NCBI GenBank assembly: GCA_013115135.1
Contig: JABANP010000204.1
Location: 1 to 64,000 of the forward strand
Length of the DNA: 64,000 bases
Direction: 5' to 3'
Source of the DNA: Perkinsus olseni
Lineage: Eukaryota > Perkinsozoa > Perkinsida > Perkinsidae
The position numbers and the translations under genes were made by a program. The notes beneath the pieces were generated by a model. It was not told the origin of the DNA and did no database searches. It saw nothing but the letters and a program-made list of their open reading frames with translations. Numbering within the stretch: the first letter of the stretch is position 1; each line of letters begins with the position of its first letter. Positions 47,401 to 60,596 of the stretch are shown piece by piece.

Positions 47401-50400
47401 CTTCCGAAAGCCTTCAACGTGACGTGCAGGATGGCCTCCGGCGAGAGGGTCGGGAACATGGCAGCTTCCTCCCGGTCGACCCACTTCCGAGCCACTGTTC
47501 TGCACGACCGGACGATCTCGCACAGGAGCTCAGCCCAGAGGCGGTCAGCCTGTCCGGCAGCTGCCAGCACCGAACCGCAGCCACTGTCGTCAACTGTCTC
47601 CGCCATGACACGAAGAATATCCTCCAGCCACAAACCCTCGAGGTTGACCTCGATATCGCACGCTGCGGCTCTAAGAAGATACGTTAGCCCCTCACAAGTG
47701 AGGTAATTCTCAGCATTATGATCTCGCACGAGTAGCGCCAAGACCGCTCTGATTTCATCCGGGGTGTGTGTACCATCCTGAGCATGGAAAAAGTAGTTGA
47801 CCGTTCGAACCACCAGCAGAGCATGCGTGGTCGTCACACTGGACGGCGACTTGGACAGAATTGATGCTGCCAGGAAATTGAGGTACTCGGAGCTCTGATC
47901 GTAGCGCAGTAGATGGGCCAGAGACAGCTGGGACATGTCCTCGTCCGTGCTTCCCATTTGCTCTCGTTCGACATACCCTCGACACATATCCGCGAAGCCC
48001 GCAAGAGCCCCTAGGTACTGTACTGCTCTGAACCTCGACGTGGCCGATCTAAGAGCATCTCCTTCAGGAATCCACCGGCATATCTTTCGATGAAGGTCAT
48101 TGACTGGTTGGCTCGCCGCCGTCCACGGTGCCGCCTCGGCCTCCTCCCTCTGCTGCTGTTGCTGCACCGACAGGGTTAGGTACCGAATGCAGCAGTACAG
48201 AGCCTGATCCACCACAGCGACTTCGTTAACCTCCTCGGCCTTGGCCGCGATCGCATCTCCAACGAATTTGTCCAGCAATTGATAGAACGCCCTTGTTCTA
48301 ACAACTCTGGCCACCCACATGGAGTCGTCCTTGGCATCAGCGATGGTCCTCAACAACGCAGACAGCAGCTGCTTGAGCCGCTTGTCTGAGTAGTCAACTC
48401 CCTCTCCCTCTACCAGGAGCTCTATGAAGCTCGCCAATGCCCTCTCGTAGCCCGCCGTCTTCACCCCGACGCAGTTCCACACGTGCAAGGCGGTCAAAAG
48501 CCGATTCATGTCGGATACCGTCTCCTTCTTCCCGCCGACATACTCATAGTCGAAATGGTATTTGCTATTCTCACGGAAGTCGTGAGAATAAGTGCATGCC
48601 TGTACTAGAATCACTTGGCTGTAGTAACGGACGTCGTCAATGATGCACTCCCTGGGCATCGGTATCTTCGAACCTGCTGCTGCTGTTGGTGGCCTCCAAT
48701 CAGCACAACTGAGCAGGTACTCCAGCTGCTCCTCACCGAACCCTCCAGCAACGCCTTGGAGGACGGCCATAGTGTCACCAACACGCTCCCCTGAGAAGCG
48801 AGCTAGGTAGGCTACAGCACGGTGAAGGCTCCACTGGAAGTCCTCGTGGATCGTCCCCGGCTCCAATGAGAGGGCCGCCAGGAGCTGCTCCCTATGCCGT
48901 AGCATCTTCCCCGGAGATCTTTGACACAGCCTAGCAAGGGCCGTAGCAATACTCCTGCACTTGACGTCCGTCCACTTCACAACATCACTCGAGCCATCCG
49001 CAGCTCGTCCGTGCAAGGCCGCTATCATGGCCTGCGTGAGGCTGTGTTGCGAAAGGGCCTCGGTGATGGCAACCTCCCGCGAGATCTCCATCACTGCCAC
49101 AGCCGCCAAGTCCGCGACGCGTTCGTCCCTAGCCATAGCGCACCGGAGCAGTGTTTCTCCCAGCGGCTCGAGCGCCCCTAGCCGACTCTGAGACTCTCCC
49201 TTCTCTAATTCTCGGCTGGTGAGCGTCAAGACCATCGTAAGAAGCAGCTTGTACGCCATGAACCCCCTACTGAGCACCTCTCCGCCCCGAGGCTGCTGCC
49301 ACAGCTCTTCAGCTGCTTCGTTATCCAAATGCAATGGCGGTACCAGGAAACCGGCCAAGTGTCTAGCCCTGAGGCCCAAGGCCTCAACGAACCTCTCGGA
49401 GCCTGAACACTCCGCTATGTTCAGCAGACCACGGTCCAAGCCGAGCACCAGCAACCAGCAGACCGAGTCGAAGGCGGCGTCGTTCTCCTGCGCCCCTCGG
49501 CTGATGTATCCTTCAATATCCCGACGGAAAAGATCGATCAACCCCGAGGACCGCCACTGCGCCCACATCTTCGAAGCCGCACTGGCACTTGAGCGTATGA
49601 AGAACTGCTGGACGAAGACGCCTACCACAGTACAGAGCTCCCGATGGGTGGGCGACTCATCTTCCTTCCCGTCGAGGCTCTGCAGACGGTCGAAGTGGTA
49701 CTTGAGGAATGAGTGCAGATGCTCCGAGCGGTGCAGCGCCTCGATGAAGACTGGGGCGAGGTCTCCCGAGATCAAAGCCAGACAGGAGCGCAAGAGCAAC
49801 GCCCATACTCGCTCCGCATGCTCCTTCCCCTCAGGCCCGAGACGACTGGCACGAGTAGCCACCAGGCGAGCCACTCTGATGGCGTACCGCAGCAAGCCGA
49901 ACTCCTTCCAAAGCTCTGGGTCATGCACTCTCGTGATGGCCATGTTATAGAGTATCTCGTAGGCCCTCAGTTGTATATCGGGCCGAGCGCAGAGACCGAT
50001 GCACTCCCGCAGGGTGATGAACACCTGCCTGGAGTACAGCTGATTCCGAATGTCCTCCCGCGTGCTTTGAGACAGCTTGTGGAAGACCTCTGTGATGATA
50101 CTCATGACCAGTGCGCTCTGATCGTTTATCGACTCCCCAGCCGTGCCTACAGCGAGCGTCGCTAGGCCCACTGTAAAGGAGAGTCCACTCACCGGCCGAC
50201 GCGAGAGTCTCGTGGCCACCAGCCTCCTCAAGCTGCTGCTTCGAGAGACGTATGATGAGCTCCAATGCCTCGGGGTCGACGCCCAACTTGTCCCCTTCGA
50301 TGCCGTGGAAATATCTACACCAACGGCCGTTCTGTTCAGATGTTCGGCCTTCCTACAGGCTAGAGGCGTATAAGGACAACTTCTGCATGTCATTGGCAGC

Positions 50401-52585
50401 CTGCAGCTCCGCCAGCTCCCCCTCACTGGCGAACTCGGAGGACGACGAGGCTGAGCCAAAGACATCCTCGGCCCTCGCTGGTGGCTCCACCTCCTCACCG
50501 CTGGAGTCCGCTGTGGCATCCATTTTGATGTTCTTCACCAGAGTAGTGGACAGCTCCTGACTGACTCCAGCCGACTTGCACATATTAGCCACTATCGCGT
50601 ACCTGAGCTACGCCCAGTGCTGCCACCACAGCCCGAAGCTATTACGCTGTTCTCCTATTATCGATACTGTGGAGGGATGCTATGCCTTTGGCGTCCCCCG
50701 TCACGCCGCTGGGCCCATCACTAGTGATGAAAGTAGAGACTATCCACCCAACAACAGGGCCCACTTCGGTACCTACTCGAAGAGCCATTGGCAGCAGCAG
50801 AGGCCAGCCGTCGCCTACCGTCCTCGGCCAGGATAGCTTGCTGGAGCGCCCGATCTCCGGAGAGTGCAAAGACGGCGTGGAAGAGAAGTTGGAAGCATTC
50901 AAGATACTCCTTCTCATCAGCAGCGGCGGCCTCTTCGGCTTCGAGGGACTCCCCAGTCGGATCCTATCGCAAAGGAATGCACTAGCTGAGCCCAAAGCCA
51001 AACCAGGAGGAGCTCAGGTGAGGCGGGTGGGTCAGCTGACGGGACCGTTGGGTGAAGTTGGCATCAGCTCGAGGATGATGAATGCAACTCCACAGTGTTC
51101 AATCCGTCAGACTTGAGGACCCATTTTGGATTAGTCAAAAACATCATTCCCAAGACATCAGGAGCCGAGACGAAGAGTCCTGCTCACTCAGCAAGAATAC
51201 ATGCCCTAGCCCCACTCACAGAGATGATCCCCTCGTCTACTGTCGATGGCCTCTCCTCTTCTTCCTCTAGTGGATGGCAGAACGTAAGCTTGAGGGGCCT
51301 CTGTAACAACAGGGGCTCTATGCAGGTCGAATAGTCCTGTGTCACCACGGACGTGTCACCATTGATGGCGAGGAGGAAGTCACCTTCTCTAACCTGCATC
51401 AAACCCGCATAAGGCCAAGATCACCGCACGATGATCATCGCAATAAGAACCCTCGTCATGGACTGCTCACCTCCCCTTTGCGATCGGCCGGTCCCTCCGG
51501 GAAGACATGCTTGACCAGCGGGAGAGGCAGCTGCCAGCTCATTTTCAATCCAACCCGCGGCACATCGACCTCCGTGAACGTCAAAGTGAAACTTTCTGAT
51601 ACTTCTTGTTCTTTCTCCTCCGCTTCTCCCTGGTCCTCCACTGTCGGCACCAGTTTGCTCACCAGCCTGTAGCTCAGCCGCACCGCCGAGTAAATGTATC
51701 GGACCATCAGCGGGTCCTTCAGCGAGGCTGGGCTGTTCCGCGCCACGTTGTTCAACAACCTCGCCAGCTGCAAATGCAGTCCAAAGTTCGAAACATAGTA
51801 CTCCCAACTTATCCTCTCCGTACAGAGTCGAAGCACAGCGCTCGCCCTCAGTGTCGTGGACACGCACGTCGGCAAGGCCACGAGGTTAGCCAAGGCTCCA
51901 GTGAGGAACCGTCTCAGCTCTGCATCGTTAGTATTGAAGAGAAGCCTCTCTAGGAAGCCTCCAGTAGAAGCAACGGCCCCTTCAATCATCGCTGCATGAG
52001 CATCGGTCGCGTCACTCGAGAGCACGTTGGCCAGAAGCACGCAGAGCCTCTGCTTGAGGACCAGCGGGCAAACCTTGATCATTTCTAGAATCTTACCAAC
52101 CCCTTGTCTAGAGAGGGCTGCCGGGCAGACGTAAGTGAGGCGGATGAGAGTATCCAACACCGAGCAGCTGATGCCCATGACCGCCTGCGTTGTGTGGCGG
52201 ACGAAGGTTTTAACCAAAGAGAGCATGCCCTCAGTCATAGTGTGTAGCGCTTCTATTGAACTGACTTCCTTCCGTATCTCCAGCGGCACGACATTCTCGT
52301 CATCATCACTCGCCTCTCCTGTCAGGCTACCGTGCACCAAAAGGTACCCCAATTTTGACAGCACTTCATGGACACCCCATCAAGAGGGCCAACGCTCATG
52401 CTCTTTCCCCCTCTACTCTGGCCCTGCCCCTCTCGACCAGTATCCTGCTCGGTGCTCTGCAGGCTGGTCGCTGTGTACTTATGTAGTAGGACTGCCAAGG
52501 CGTCGATGTCCATGAAGCCAAGAATAGCAGCCGGGAGAGTGACTAGGAAGTCCAAATTCTTCTGGCTGACGCGCTCAGCCTTCAT
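38479..52585 (-). CDS. giant ARM/HEAT-repeat protein with a PDZ domain
   Basis: A very large gene, roughly 4,000 codons, made of helical repeats (Leu/Ala-rich pairs such as LRRFLTGALANLVALP and LVMSIITEVFHKLSQ). I start it at ATG 52585 (MKAERVSQKNLDFLVTLP) because a stop and AT-rich gap precede it. Exon 1 splices with a 53-nt intron into LSKLGYLLVHGSLTGE. A PDZ domain follows at 51280-51584. An acidic linker (about 50400-50550) precedes one giant exon, 45159-50170, after which 47-nt and similar introns become frequent. The last exon ends TSLDESMAAGQ at 38479. No enzyme motif is seen; a scaffold role is inferred from repeats plus PDZ. Individual exon borders below 44 kb are only partly resolved. 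No named orthologue recognised. Confidence 0.75.
50171..50192 (-). other. candidate 22-nt intron in the giant gene
   Basis: Reads GTGAGTGG...CTTTACAG on the - strand. Removing it joins EEAGGHETLASA to VGLATLAVGTAGES in frame; keeping it shifts the frame by one base. A single-base indel is the alternative. Confidence 0.6.
51280..51584 (-). other. PDZ domain encoded across an intron of the giant gene
   Basis: Exon ending at 51471 encodes TEVDVPRVGLKMSWQ, PLVKHVF and PEGPADRKGE. A 77-nt intron (51394-51470) follows, then VREGDFLLAINGD, TSVVTQDYS and LQRPLKLTFCH. The carboxylate-binding loop position reads VGLKM, and the PEGPA..GxVxxGDxLLAINGxxV core is typical of PDZ folds. An acidic tract follows. 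Confidence 0.85.
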
Positions 52586-52775
52586 GTCCTGAGCAACGGA
52601 GGGCGGCAATCTCGGCAACCTAGCTCAACGAAGCCGTCGAGGCGTAGCGGCTACCAATACTCCTATGAACGCGTCTTAAACAAATATGATTTAGGGACAA
52701 AGTACTTAGATAGTTGAAAGAACTGCCAATCTCTAATACGACGGCAGAGCAACTCTGAGGGTTACTCATTCTCCC
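52586..52775. other. short AT-rich gap between the two giant genes
   Basis: Roughly 150-190 nt with stops in all frames on the - strand. I read it as the intergenic space between the two head-to-tail ARM genes. If it were instead a long intron, the two would form one gene of about 20 kb. Confidence 0.5.
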
Positions 52776-55700
52776 TCAATCACCACTGGCACGAGGATGA
52801 CTCTCAAGCAACATTGAGGCTGCGTAGTCGACAGTAAGAGTAGCCCATCCTTTACCACAGAGACAGCCTACCTCCTGCTCCCCTCCCTCATCTCTTGCCG
52901 CGTCCTGAGCCTTGAGCCTTCCAAGCACCCCTCCACCTCTGCCCTTCCTCTTCAGCTGTCGTGCCAATGACTCTCGATCTATCTCAGTAGCATAAACATC
53001 CTTGACTATATCCCCCATTCTGATGATGCATACAAGGGCTGACACGAAGCCGTAGAACTCAGTCGCCTGTGAGTGCCACCTAGTCTCGCCGCTCCGCCCA
53101 CTGCCCGGGGTAACCTGCAGAGCACGCCCCTGCGTAGTGGATGCGTTCAGCAGTATCTTCGTCGAGAACCCAGGCTGGGCCAGCTTCGCTCGCAACTTGT
53201 CGATCACAAAGTTGAGAATGAAAGGCACTTTGGCAAATTCCATAGCAATTGGACGGCTTGCGCACAGTATAGAAATCAAAGATACGCCAAGATACTTCAT
53301 CAGAGCATCACTGGAGCCCAAGCTTGTTTGGCATATCGCTACGAGTACTCTAGCTGGGAGGGCCGAGATGAGGAACTCCAAGTGAAGCAAGCCACACACG
53401 CACAGGGTGCGGAGGATGTGTCGACAGATGAGCACATGGGGATGGACGGTCGGACTGAAGTCACCGAAAGGCACGATCGTGGACGCTTCCAAATCGTCGG
53501 GGGAGACGTCGGACTTGAGGGTGCGCTGGATAGCTTTCAGCCCGGTGGTGCCGCGATAAAACGCCTTCAAAACCTTTCCGGGCGGCAATTGGAACAGCGA
53601 CGCCAGGTATTGAACCTTCGCGGCTGGGCACAGTAGTTCTTTCACAAACTCAGCTCCCCGCACTCCGCTGACGAGATTCGATATTCCAACCGTGGCCGTG
53701 ATGACCAGCTCCACCAAAAAGTATCTTCCCCCTTCTGATCACCGGTAATATTAACCTTCGGACTTGAGGTGGTATTCAGGAGTGCCAGGAAAACATTGAC
53801 CGCGTTGCACGACAGGAGCGAACTCTGCACTGAGTCGTTCGAGGACGATGAGAACTCGCAGAGGATCGAGGCAAGCACCGCACAGGTACTGTGATAGGTC
53901 TCCTCCTCCCCTTCCTTATCCCCGTCTGACGTCCTCGCATCGTCCGACCCCTGCAATCACTACCGTCTTGAGATCCTCTGCGAGCTCCGGCCCACCTTAT
54001 CCACCTCTCCTACTGAACTCCCATACAGAAGCGTATCGGTAGTAGCGGCCAGGATGGGAAGGAAGTCTATCAGCAGCCCCTGGTGCTTACCTAAGAGGAC
54101 GATACTCCCAGATCACATCGCCAACACGTAGCTGACCATGGCGAGCAATGACATTCATCGCCCCCAGGCAGACCAGCCTCGTGGCCGACGAGAGATCGAG
54201 CGTTTGGTAGGCGACCAGGATCTGCAGTGTGCCAGCTCAGGTGTCCTTCGTCTATGCCGCGCGCCTACTTTGACAAGGGCCGGGCCGTTCATCAACTTGA
54301 CCATCGCATCAAGCGTCTTGTCATTGGTCTGGCACATCTCCGCTGTGAAGACCACGATGGCCTCTGCAGTTTCCTCGTCTATTTGCCCCGAGTAAAATAT
54401 ATTGTGAAGTAAGACCGGCACCTGCAGTACCGCAACTTCCGCAGATCGTGTCAGTACAGCTCAAGTCGGGTGGAGCCAAAGATACCTTAAAGTCGATTAT
54501 CCTATTGAGAGCTCTGACGTCCTTCTCCTGGCTCAGTAAGGCCAGAGTCCGTACAGCACACTTGAGCACGAAAGGGTCATGGAGGCCTCCCGCGAAGATG
54601 TTATTCACGCCCGAGAGATCCAGGGAGTTGCTGCTTTCGCCTGTACGGCCTGAAGCAGCACCAATGGGTCCGCCGCGCGGAGGGGTTCCCGACTACCGCC
54701 CGATTTGGAGGCTATCTTCTTGGGTACTCCGAGACGCACTATGGGCAGACAGTCCACCAGGCCCTCCAGGTCATCCTCGTCCAGGATATCCTGCAACAGG
54801 AATCCGGCGATCCCTGCTGTACCATCACCCTCCATACCGCGCCACTGTCCTCTCCCTCGTCAAACCTGTTCCGATCCAGGGCCAAGAAGGATCTCCTATT
54901 CGCCTGACCTGAGCAACCAATCAATGGCCCTCTCGAGAGGATACGAACATTCACGAGAGCTCCAACTAACGAACCCCCTCGAAGGCGGCGCACACTCGGC
55001 ACTGCTGCCTCACTCGTGAGAAGATGCTGCAGCAGGAACACCGCGATCTGCTTGAGTTCAAGATTGTCAGAGTAGAGGTAGCTGCTGACTATGTCGATGC
55101 CTCTAAGTGATGGGCCTCCTATTATCGGCCGATACCTGGACGATGATCTCGCCATCATCATCTCGCTCCACCACGAGACACGGAGGAATCCAGTAAGAGC
55201 CGCAAGTGGACGGCATCCTACAGCTCGGATTCGGCAAAGGGCATGAGAGCCTTCAAGGCGTTGGCTACAATTTCGACATGAGTCTCGTTCTCGCATGCAG
55301 CCAGTAGGACGCGCAGGCCCTCTGCCACAGCCACACCACGGAGGGACGCGGCCTTGCTCTCCTGACGACGAGTGCGGTCAGTTAGAGACACCCTTCCGAG
55401 CTGACCTCTTGAACCCTCGAAGTTGCTGGCTTCTCCTGTCCTGTGGTGTTGTCCGCGGGTGATACGAGATACAGAATGCTCAGCACACAGCACAGGCGGA
55501 CGTACCTGAAGCAGACAGCTGTGAAACGTCCATCCGATCACGACGTCGATGCCGCCCTCTGAAATACGACCGATGCTACAGACTCGGAACGATGCTCGAT
55601 CTTCGCTGACGAGATTTGTCATCCACTCATGTGCTTAGGGGGGCTTACTCATCATCGGGGAAATGTTCCTCATACATTCTGACGACAAGGCGTACTCCAC

Positions 55701-58700
55701 CCTGGAGGAGGAACTCATGCTGGCAGTCAACCTCGAAGGCAACGGTCGAGCACAGGAGGGCCAAGTGAGGGGCCAGTCTGCGGTCCTTCAGCTGGCTGCC
55801 TTCCCAATGCGTGAGGATCTTCTGGAAGACCAGAGGATTATCTTTCTTGGTCTGAAGGAAAAGGAAGAAAAATTTGGGACTCGCCCTCCGAGCCTTGGCC
55901 TCCCGTGGCTCCGATAGAGAGCCCGCAAGGCCCCAGCGGTGTGCAGTCACTCTCAAGGGAATGCGTAGTTGAGCGTCCCACCTTCATGATTCGAACCTTG
56001 CAGTACTCTCCTGAGGTTATCATAGCAACCAGCATGTCGCAAAGATATATGCAGCTGTCTATGTTGATGACTTGTAGTAGAAGCAGTGGGGCTGATGACG
56101 CTGCTGCACCGGGCCTGCCCCCATCAATCTGAAGCAGACAACTCCCCCAAGGGGGGTCCCCCTCCACTCTCCGGCTACGACCAGTGTAGATAGTTGCCAT
56201 CACATTACAGTAGATGCCCAAAGCTGGGAATTTGGAGAGCCCCTGGCGCGTAAAACCATCAAGAAGTGATGTATGTACCGGACACTTCACCGTCGCCCTC
56301 ACCCCCTACCTCTTCCTTCAGGAGCTTCTCCATGTGCTCTTCTTGGCTATCATCATCCACAGGTATCTTATCGTACCCCAGATACTTATTCAGTTTCTCA
56401 TTGCCACCACCCGAGCCCTCCTCTGATACCAGTCCCGACCTCCGCAACGTCTGGCACAGATACGCAGAAGTATCGGCTCTAAGCCGAGCTGCTCAGCCAG
56501 ACTTAGGCTCGCCAAATGCAAAATACGATCGATCGACCAGGAGGACTTGGGATTTCGGGAAGTTGTGGTATGCTCACCTCTCTCGAGACATTTGTAGGGT
56601 TGAGGAACACAGTACTGAGCAGGCCAGCGTCTATGAGTATTCGCCCGCATCGACCCGGACTGTTGTTGATCAGGTTGTGGAAGCATCTTATAATGTGTGA
56701 CATGAGCACAGGGTCACTCGTGGTCGAGAGCGTGTATCTGCCCCACCCCCCATCCACGCCAAGCAGCTCAGTAGAATCCAACCCACAGCATGGCCTTTAG
56801 ATAGGGCGCATCGTCCCTATGAGTTCCAACGATGTGGTCCACGTTGTCCGCAGCTGCAGCACAGTTGGCTACCGTCATCGCAGCGTACCGCTTCAACTGG
56901 CGGTAGAGGTTCTGCTCTACTGGAGCTGATAAGAGGCCAGCATCATTGAATAGACCCGTGATGCAGGGGTCGTACGTCGTTTGCGGAATGTAGGGCCTTC
57001 CATGTCCTCACTTCCGGCAGCTCCAGAGGCCAGCAAAGCACATGCTGCCTAAAACAGAGCGCTGACCTTGTCCTCCTTGCGTTCTTCGATTCGACCAATG
57101 ATGAACTTCGTACTGTAAAACACGGTAGCAGCAGATGGTGAAGGACAGCCTGGGAGAGCTTGTAACACACTGGGTGCAGTAGTAGTTATGGCAGATTCAT
57201 GATTAGCCCTTCTCACTTGGCCACCACGAGAAAACCCATTATCGTTCTCACCTGTACCGAGTCCCCGCTAGGAGCTGTAGGGCTCGTGGCCGAGAGGGAC
57301 GCCATCAGCTGTATGGCACAGACTCTCATGGGCAACGGCAACTGCTCGTGCATCGCTACCATAACCACTCCCGAGATGAGACCAGTCTGTAGTATCTGGT
57401 CGTGGTACCTGTGCAGAGCAACCCCATCCGCTCAACTTGGTAGGAGTCGTCCCCGGCCACTACCTGGTGCTCATGCTGAGGTGCATGTAGGCCCTGAGGA
57501 CATGCTCCACCACCGACGTCACGGCCGAGTTGACATTATGACGCAACCCGTCGTAGAGGGCCCTGGCCTTCCCTTCCATGATACCCGTATGCGTGGACTG
57601 GTCACTTAGTTGGTTGGCTATGATGCACAGAGCCTGACCAGCAGCCATCGAACAACACTGGACCATGGGTGAGTCCGACCTGCTCCACATAGTAGAGGCT
57701 GTCATCATCTCCAAAGCCTTCAATAACGTGATCCCCTCCTCCCAGTGCAGCCAGCTTCGAGACGACCTCAATGCAGTCGGGGGAGTCCATGATCATCCTG
57801 GCCGACACCTCATTGAAGCTGACGTGGACGAGGATATCGAGGGCCGCATGCCTACGAGAGGAGTTCACTGAGCCACCCTCGGTACCCCGGGCAAGTTCAA
57901 CTCCTTCAATGTACACAAGTTTCAACACCTTCTGGATCGTCGAGGTGTCTTAGATGCCCACCTGATCTCCTCGGTGACGGCTTTGTTTTTAGAGTTCTTG
58001 TCGATCTTAGTTCGGAGTATACTAGCCAAGTAGGGCAGGATACCCATCGTGGGGAGCACCTCTTGCGCCTTCTTGTGGACCGACAGTCCACGTATAACCT
58101 CCAACGCTTGAGCCATCACTCTTTGGGACGGGTCAAACAGGTCCCTGAAGTGAAGCATTCAAGGGTCTCGAGCGCAGCGATGAATTCAAACGAAAGTGTC
58201 TCACTTCCAGACAGCCTCGTGAACGTCGAGATCGTTTATCATCATCTCTCTATGATTCGCACATCCAGTGAGGTTTGACAAGGGCGAATAGAGCCGCGAC
58301 TTTGACCTGACCACTCAACAATAACTTCGACGTCAATTGGGATACCCTTGCCTCTTCCTTTCGCGTTCCAGCGTCGCCCAACTTTGCAAGTCTCGTATAG
58401 ATGGAGTACACTGCCGGCAGAACCTATGAGGGTGTCATTTTGTCTGGGCATTCTCGAACCGGCAGGCACAGGTCTACTTTGTAGTTCATCATAGCTGAGC
58501 GGGTTGAAGGGGACCCAGCCAGGTTGCCAAGGGCTAGTAGACCATAGACGACGAGATCGGGCTCATCCGAGTCGTGCGCAACTTGCAGCAGCTCTGGTAT
58601 CGCACCATGTTCACAGAGAACGTCGTGGCTGATATCGAAGGAGGTCAAGTTGGCCGCAGCAAGGGCGGCGTAGACCTGCCAAGAGCGGTACAGCAAAGAG

Positions 58701-59004
58701 GGGATACACCACAGACCTGAGCCTCCCCGATCTAACGAAGAGAGCAGCGGCTGTATGGCCTTGGACCAACCGCCTGCACGCAGTATCTTCATCACATTCA
58801 CACGATTGCCACATTGCGCAGCCAGTGAGCCTGAGGCCTGTGTGATGGGCAGCGAAGGTGCCGGCGGATAGAGTAAACAGCAGCTGTAACCGCCATGCTT
58901 GACGAAATGACTCTTAGTAATAGGCCCTTACGTATCGCCTGTCGTTTGTCCTTGACGCTCCTAACTGACTGTAGAGCAGCGATGAGCTCCCCGAATGAAG
59001 ACAT
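52760..59004 (-). CDS. large ARM/HEAT-repeat protein, upstream partner of the giant gene
   Basis: Starts MSSFGELIAALQSVRSVKDK at 59004 and continues through many exons of Leu/Ala-rich helical repeats. Examples are HGAIPELLQVAHDSDEPDLV (with VYGLLALGNLAG), VMAQALEVIRGLSVHKKAQE and VLVHVSF-type units, and the exon 53717-52776 with AKVQYLASLFQLPPGKVLKA. About 1,500 codons. The end is either a stop at 52776 or, if a 52-nt GTAGGC...CGCAG intron is used, a few codons later near 52760. ARM-like units of this kind bind extended peptides or build scaffolds; nothing here shows catalysis. It is arranged head to tail with a second ARM giant, so ancestral duplication or fission of one gene is possible. 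Not recognised as a named family. Confidence 0.7.
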
Positions 59005-60596
59005 TCAAGAGAGTTCAGCTGTGATGGTTTTTGCCTCGTGGTTCAGAGCCTCTTCAGATTGACAGCTGGGGGTAACAAAACACTCGGTGCACACCAGAAA
59101 CATGCCGATAAGTTATAGGCATGGGCGAGTTGCAGCCCGTGGAGACGCTAACTACGATAAACCGAGACTCCAGTTTCCTTCCATCCCCTGAACGGATAGT
59201 ATGAGATCGGTTGGAGAGCCGGAATCCGATATGCGGGGCGCAGAACACTGGCAGTTAACATCGTCGGTGGGAATTAGCAGCAGCCCATCAAGACAGACCT
59301 TGGACGTGCTTTCCTTCCCGTGAAGGGTTGGCGAAAGCGTTGCAGTTTCTCATCCCAAGACTCCTCCTGGGATGAGGAGACGCACCAAACTGGACGCGCG
59401 CTGAAACCGAGTGGAGTGTCGAGCTCCGATAAGCGCTTCCGCCTTCTCACGTCAAGTCAATCAGCATCAGCATGGACGTGATGGAAGCAATTGTAGAGGG
59501 GGGTCTTATGAAAGACTGAGTCAGAGAAAAGCCGCTCTCTCAGTGAGATCAATCACGAGCGCGACCCAAGTGGGTTTAAATCGACCGAACCAGAATGAAA
59601 TAAATCAAGTATGATACGGTAGGGATTCTCAAACACAATTCTCATCCCCCTGTTTCCCATAAGCATTCCGTGGAATTCCGGTACTTGGAGGGCTGCCTCA
59701 AACTCCGCAGCGCTGATAAACCCCCGTTGACGTAGTATATCAAGAGCATTTAGCAGTAGGGCGGCGAGGGCAGTGCGAGACCCATGTCCGTCAATTTAAT
59801 CTAACTAGAGCATCTCGGTATTTGATTGCACAGAAGCGGCTCTCGCTGTGAATAATACATCCAGTATTAGAGTCAATATCGCGAATCTTCCGTGGAGGGG
59901 GCACTGTCTCCTGAGTAGGGATTCTCGTCGGCTTGGCAGTGCCAAGTTGGCACCCATGGACGGGAAAGAGGCCTTGATTATTGAAGACTTCAGACAGCGT
60001 GGGGCGTATGTGCAACCCTTCGAGCATCAAACCTGACGGTGGAACGGCGCAACGCAGTTACCTTGCTCAGGATGCTCCACCTCAACTGTCTCCGACACAT
60101 GCGTGCAGAGCGGTGGTGTCACGTGTGACGTCGACCGCCCACAGGAGACCTTGCGCTCGGAACTTTGAGAGACAATCAGTGTCGATTGACGTGCCCGACA
60201 ACCCGTTCCAATTGCTCATACTTGGAGGGAGCGTACAACTGCCTAACTCACACCTGGCCCCGCGTTGGGGTCCGACTGAATCTGATGGAGCAACATGCGT
60301 CTGCGTGCTGATGTGTACGCAAACACAAAGCAGAAAAGCACCCATCTCATTAACCAATGCAGGAATCTTCGAACTCCTCAACGTGATGCATTGGAATTCG
60401 TAAGGCCTCTGGCCCCGCTCAGACGCTCCTCCCTCACTATGCAGCATGCGGCGAATGCCATGCACTGAACAGCGAGTGTCGCCCTACTCTCCTATAGCTG
60501 AGTTTGGCTGACGGTCTGATTCCTCCTGGATCTTCGGATGGCTATCGGCTGTGTGTTAGCTCTGAACCTGTTTAGTATCTTTGGTAAGATTTTGAA
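59005..60596. other. intergenic between divergent giant gene and isocitrate lyase
   Basis: About 1.6 kb shared by two divergent promoters. It contains a 9-bp inverted repeat at 59349-59376 (CTCATCCCA/TGGGATGAG) and a 15-nt palindrome CTTGGCAGTGCCAAG near 59933. No gene or RNA recognised. Confidence 0.45.

Noticed and set aside
50171..50519. The first about 115 codons of the long open frame ending at 45141
   Set aside because: They are out of frame with the conserved exons (GVDPEALELIIRLSKQQLEE) on the same strand. The true exon begins at 50170, and the true exon end is the donor at 45159, not the stop at 45141.
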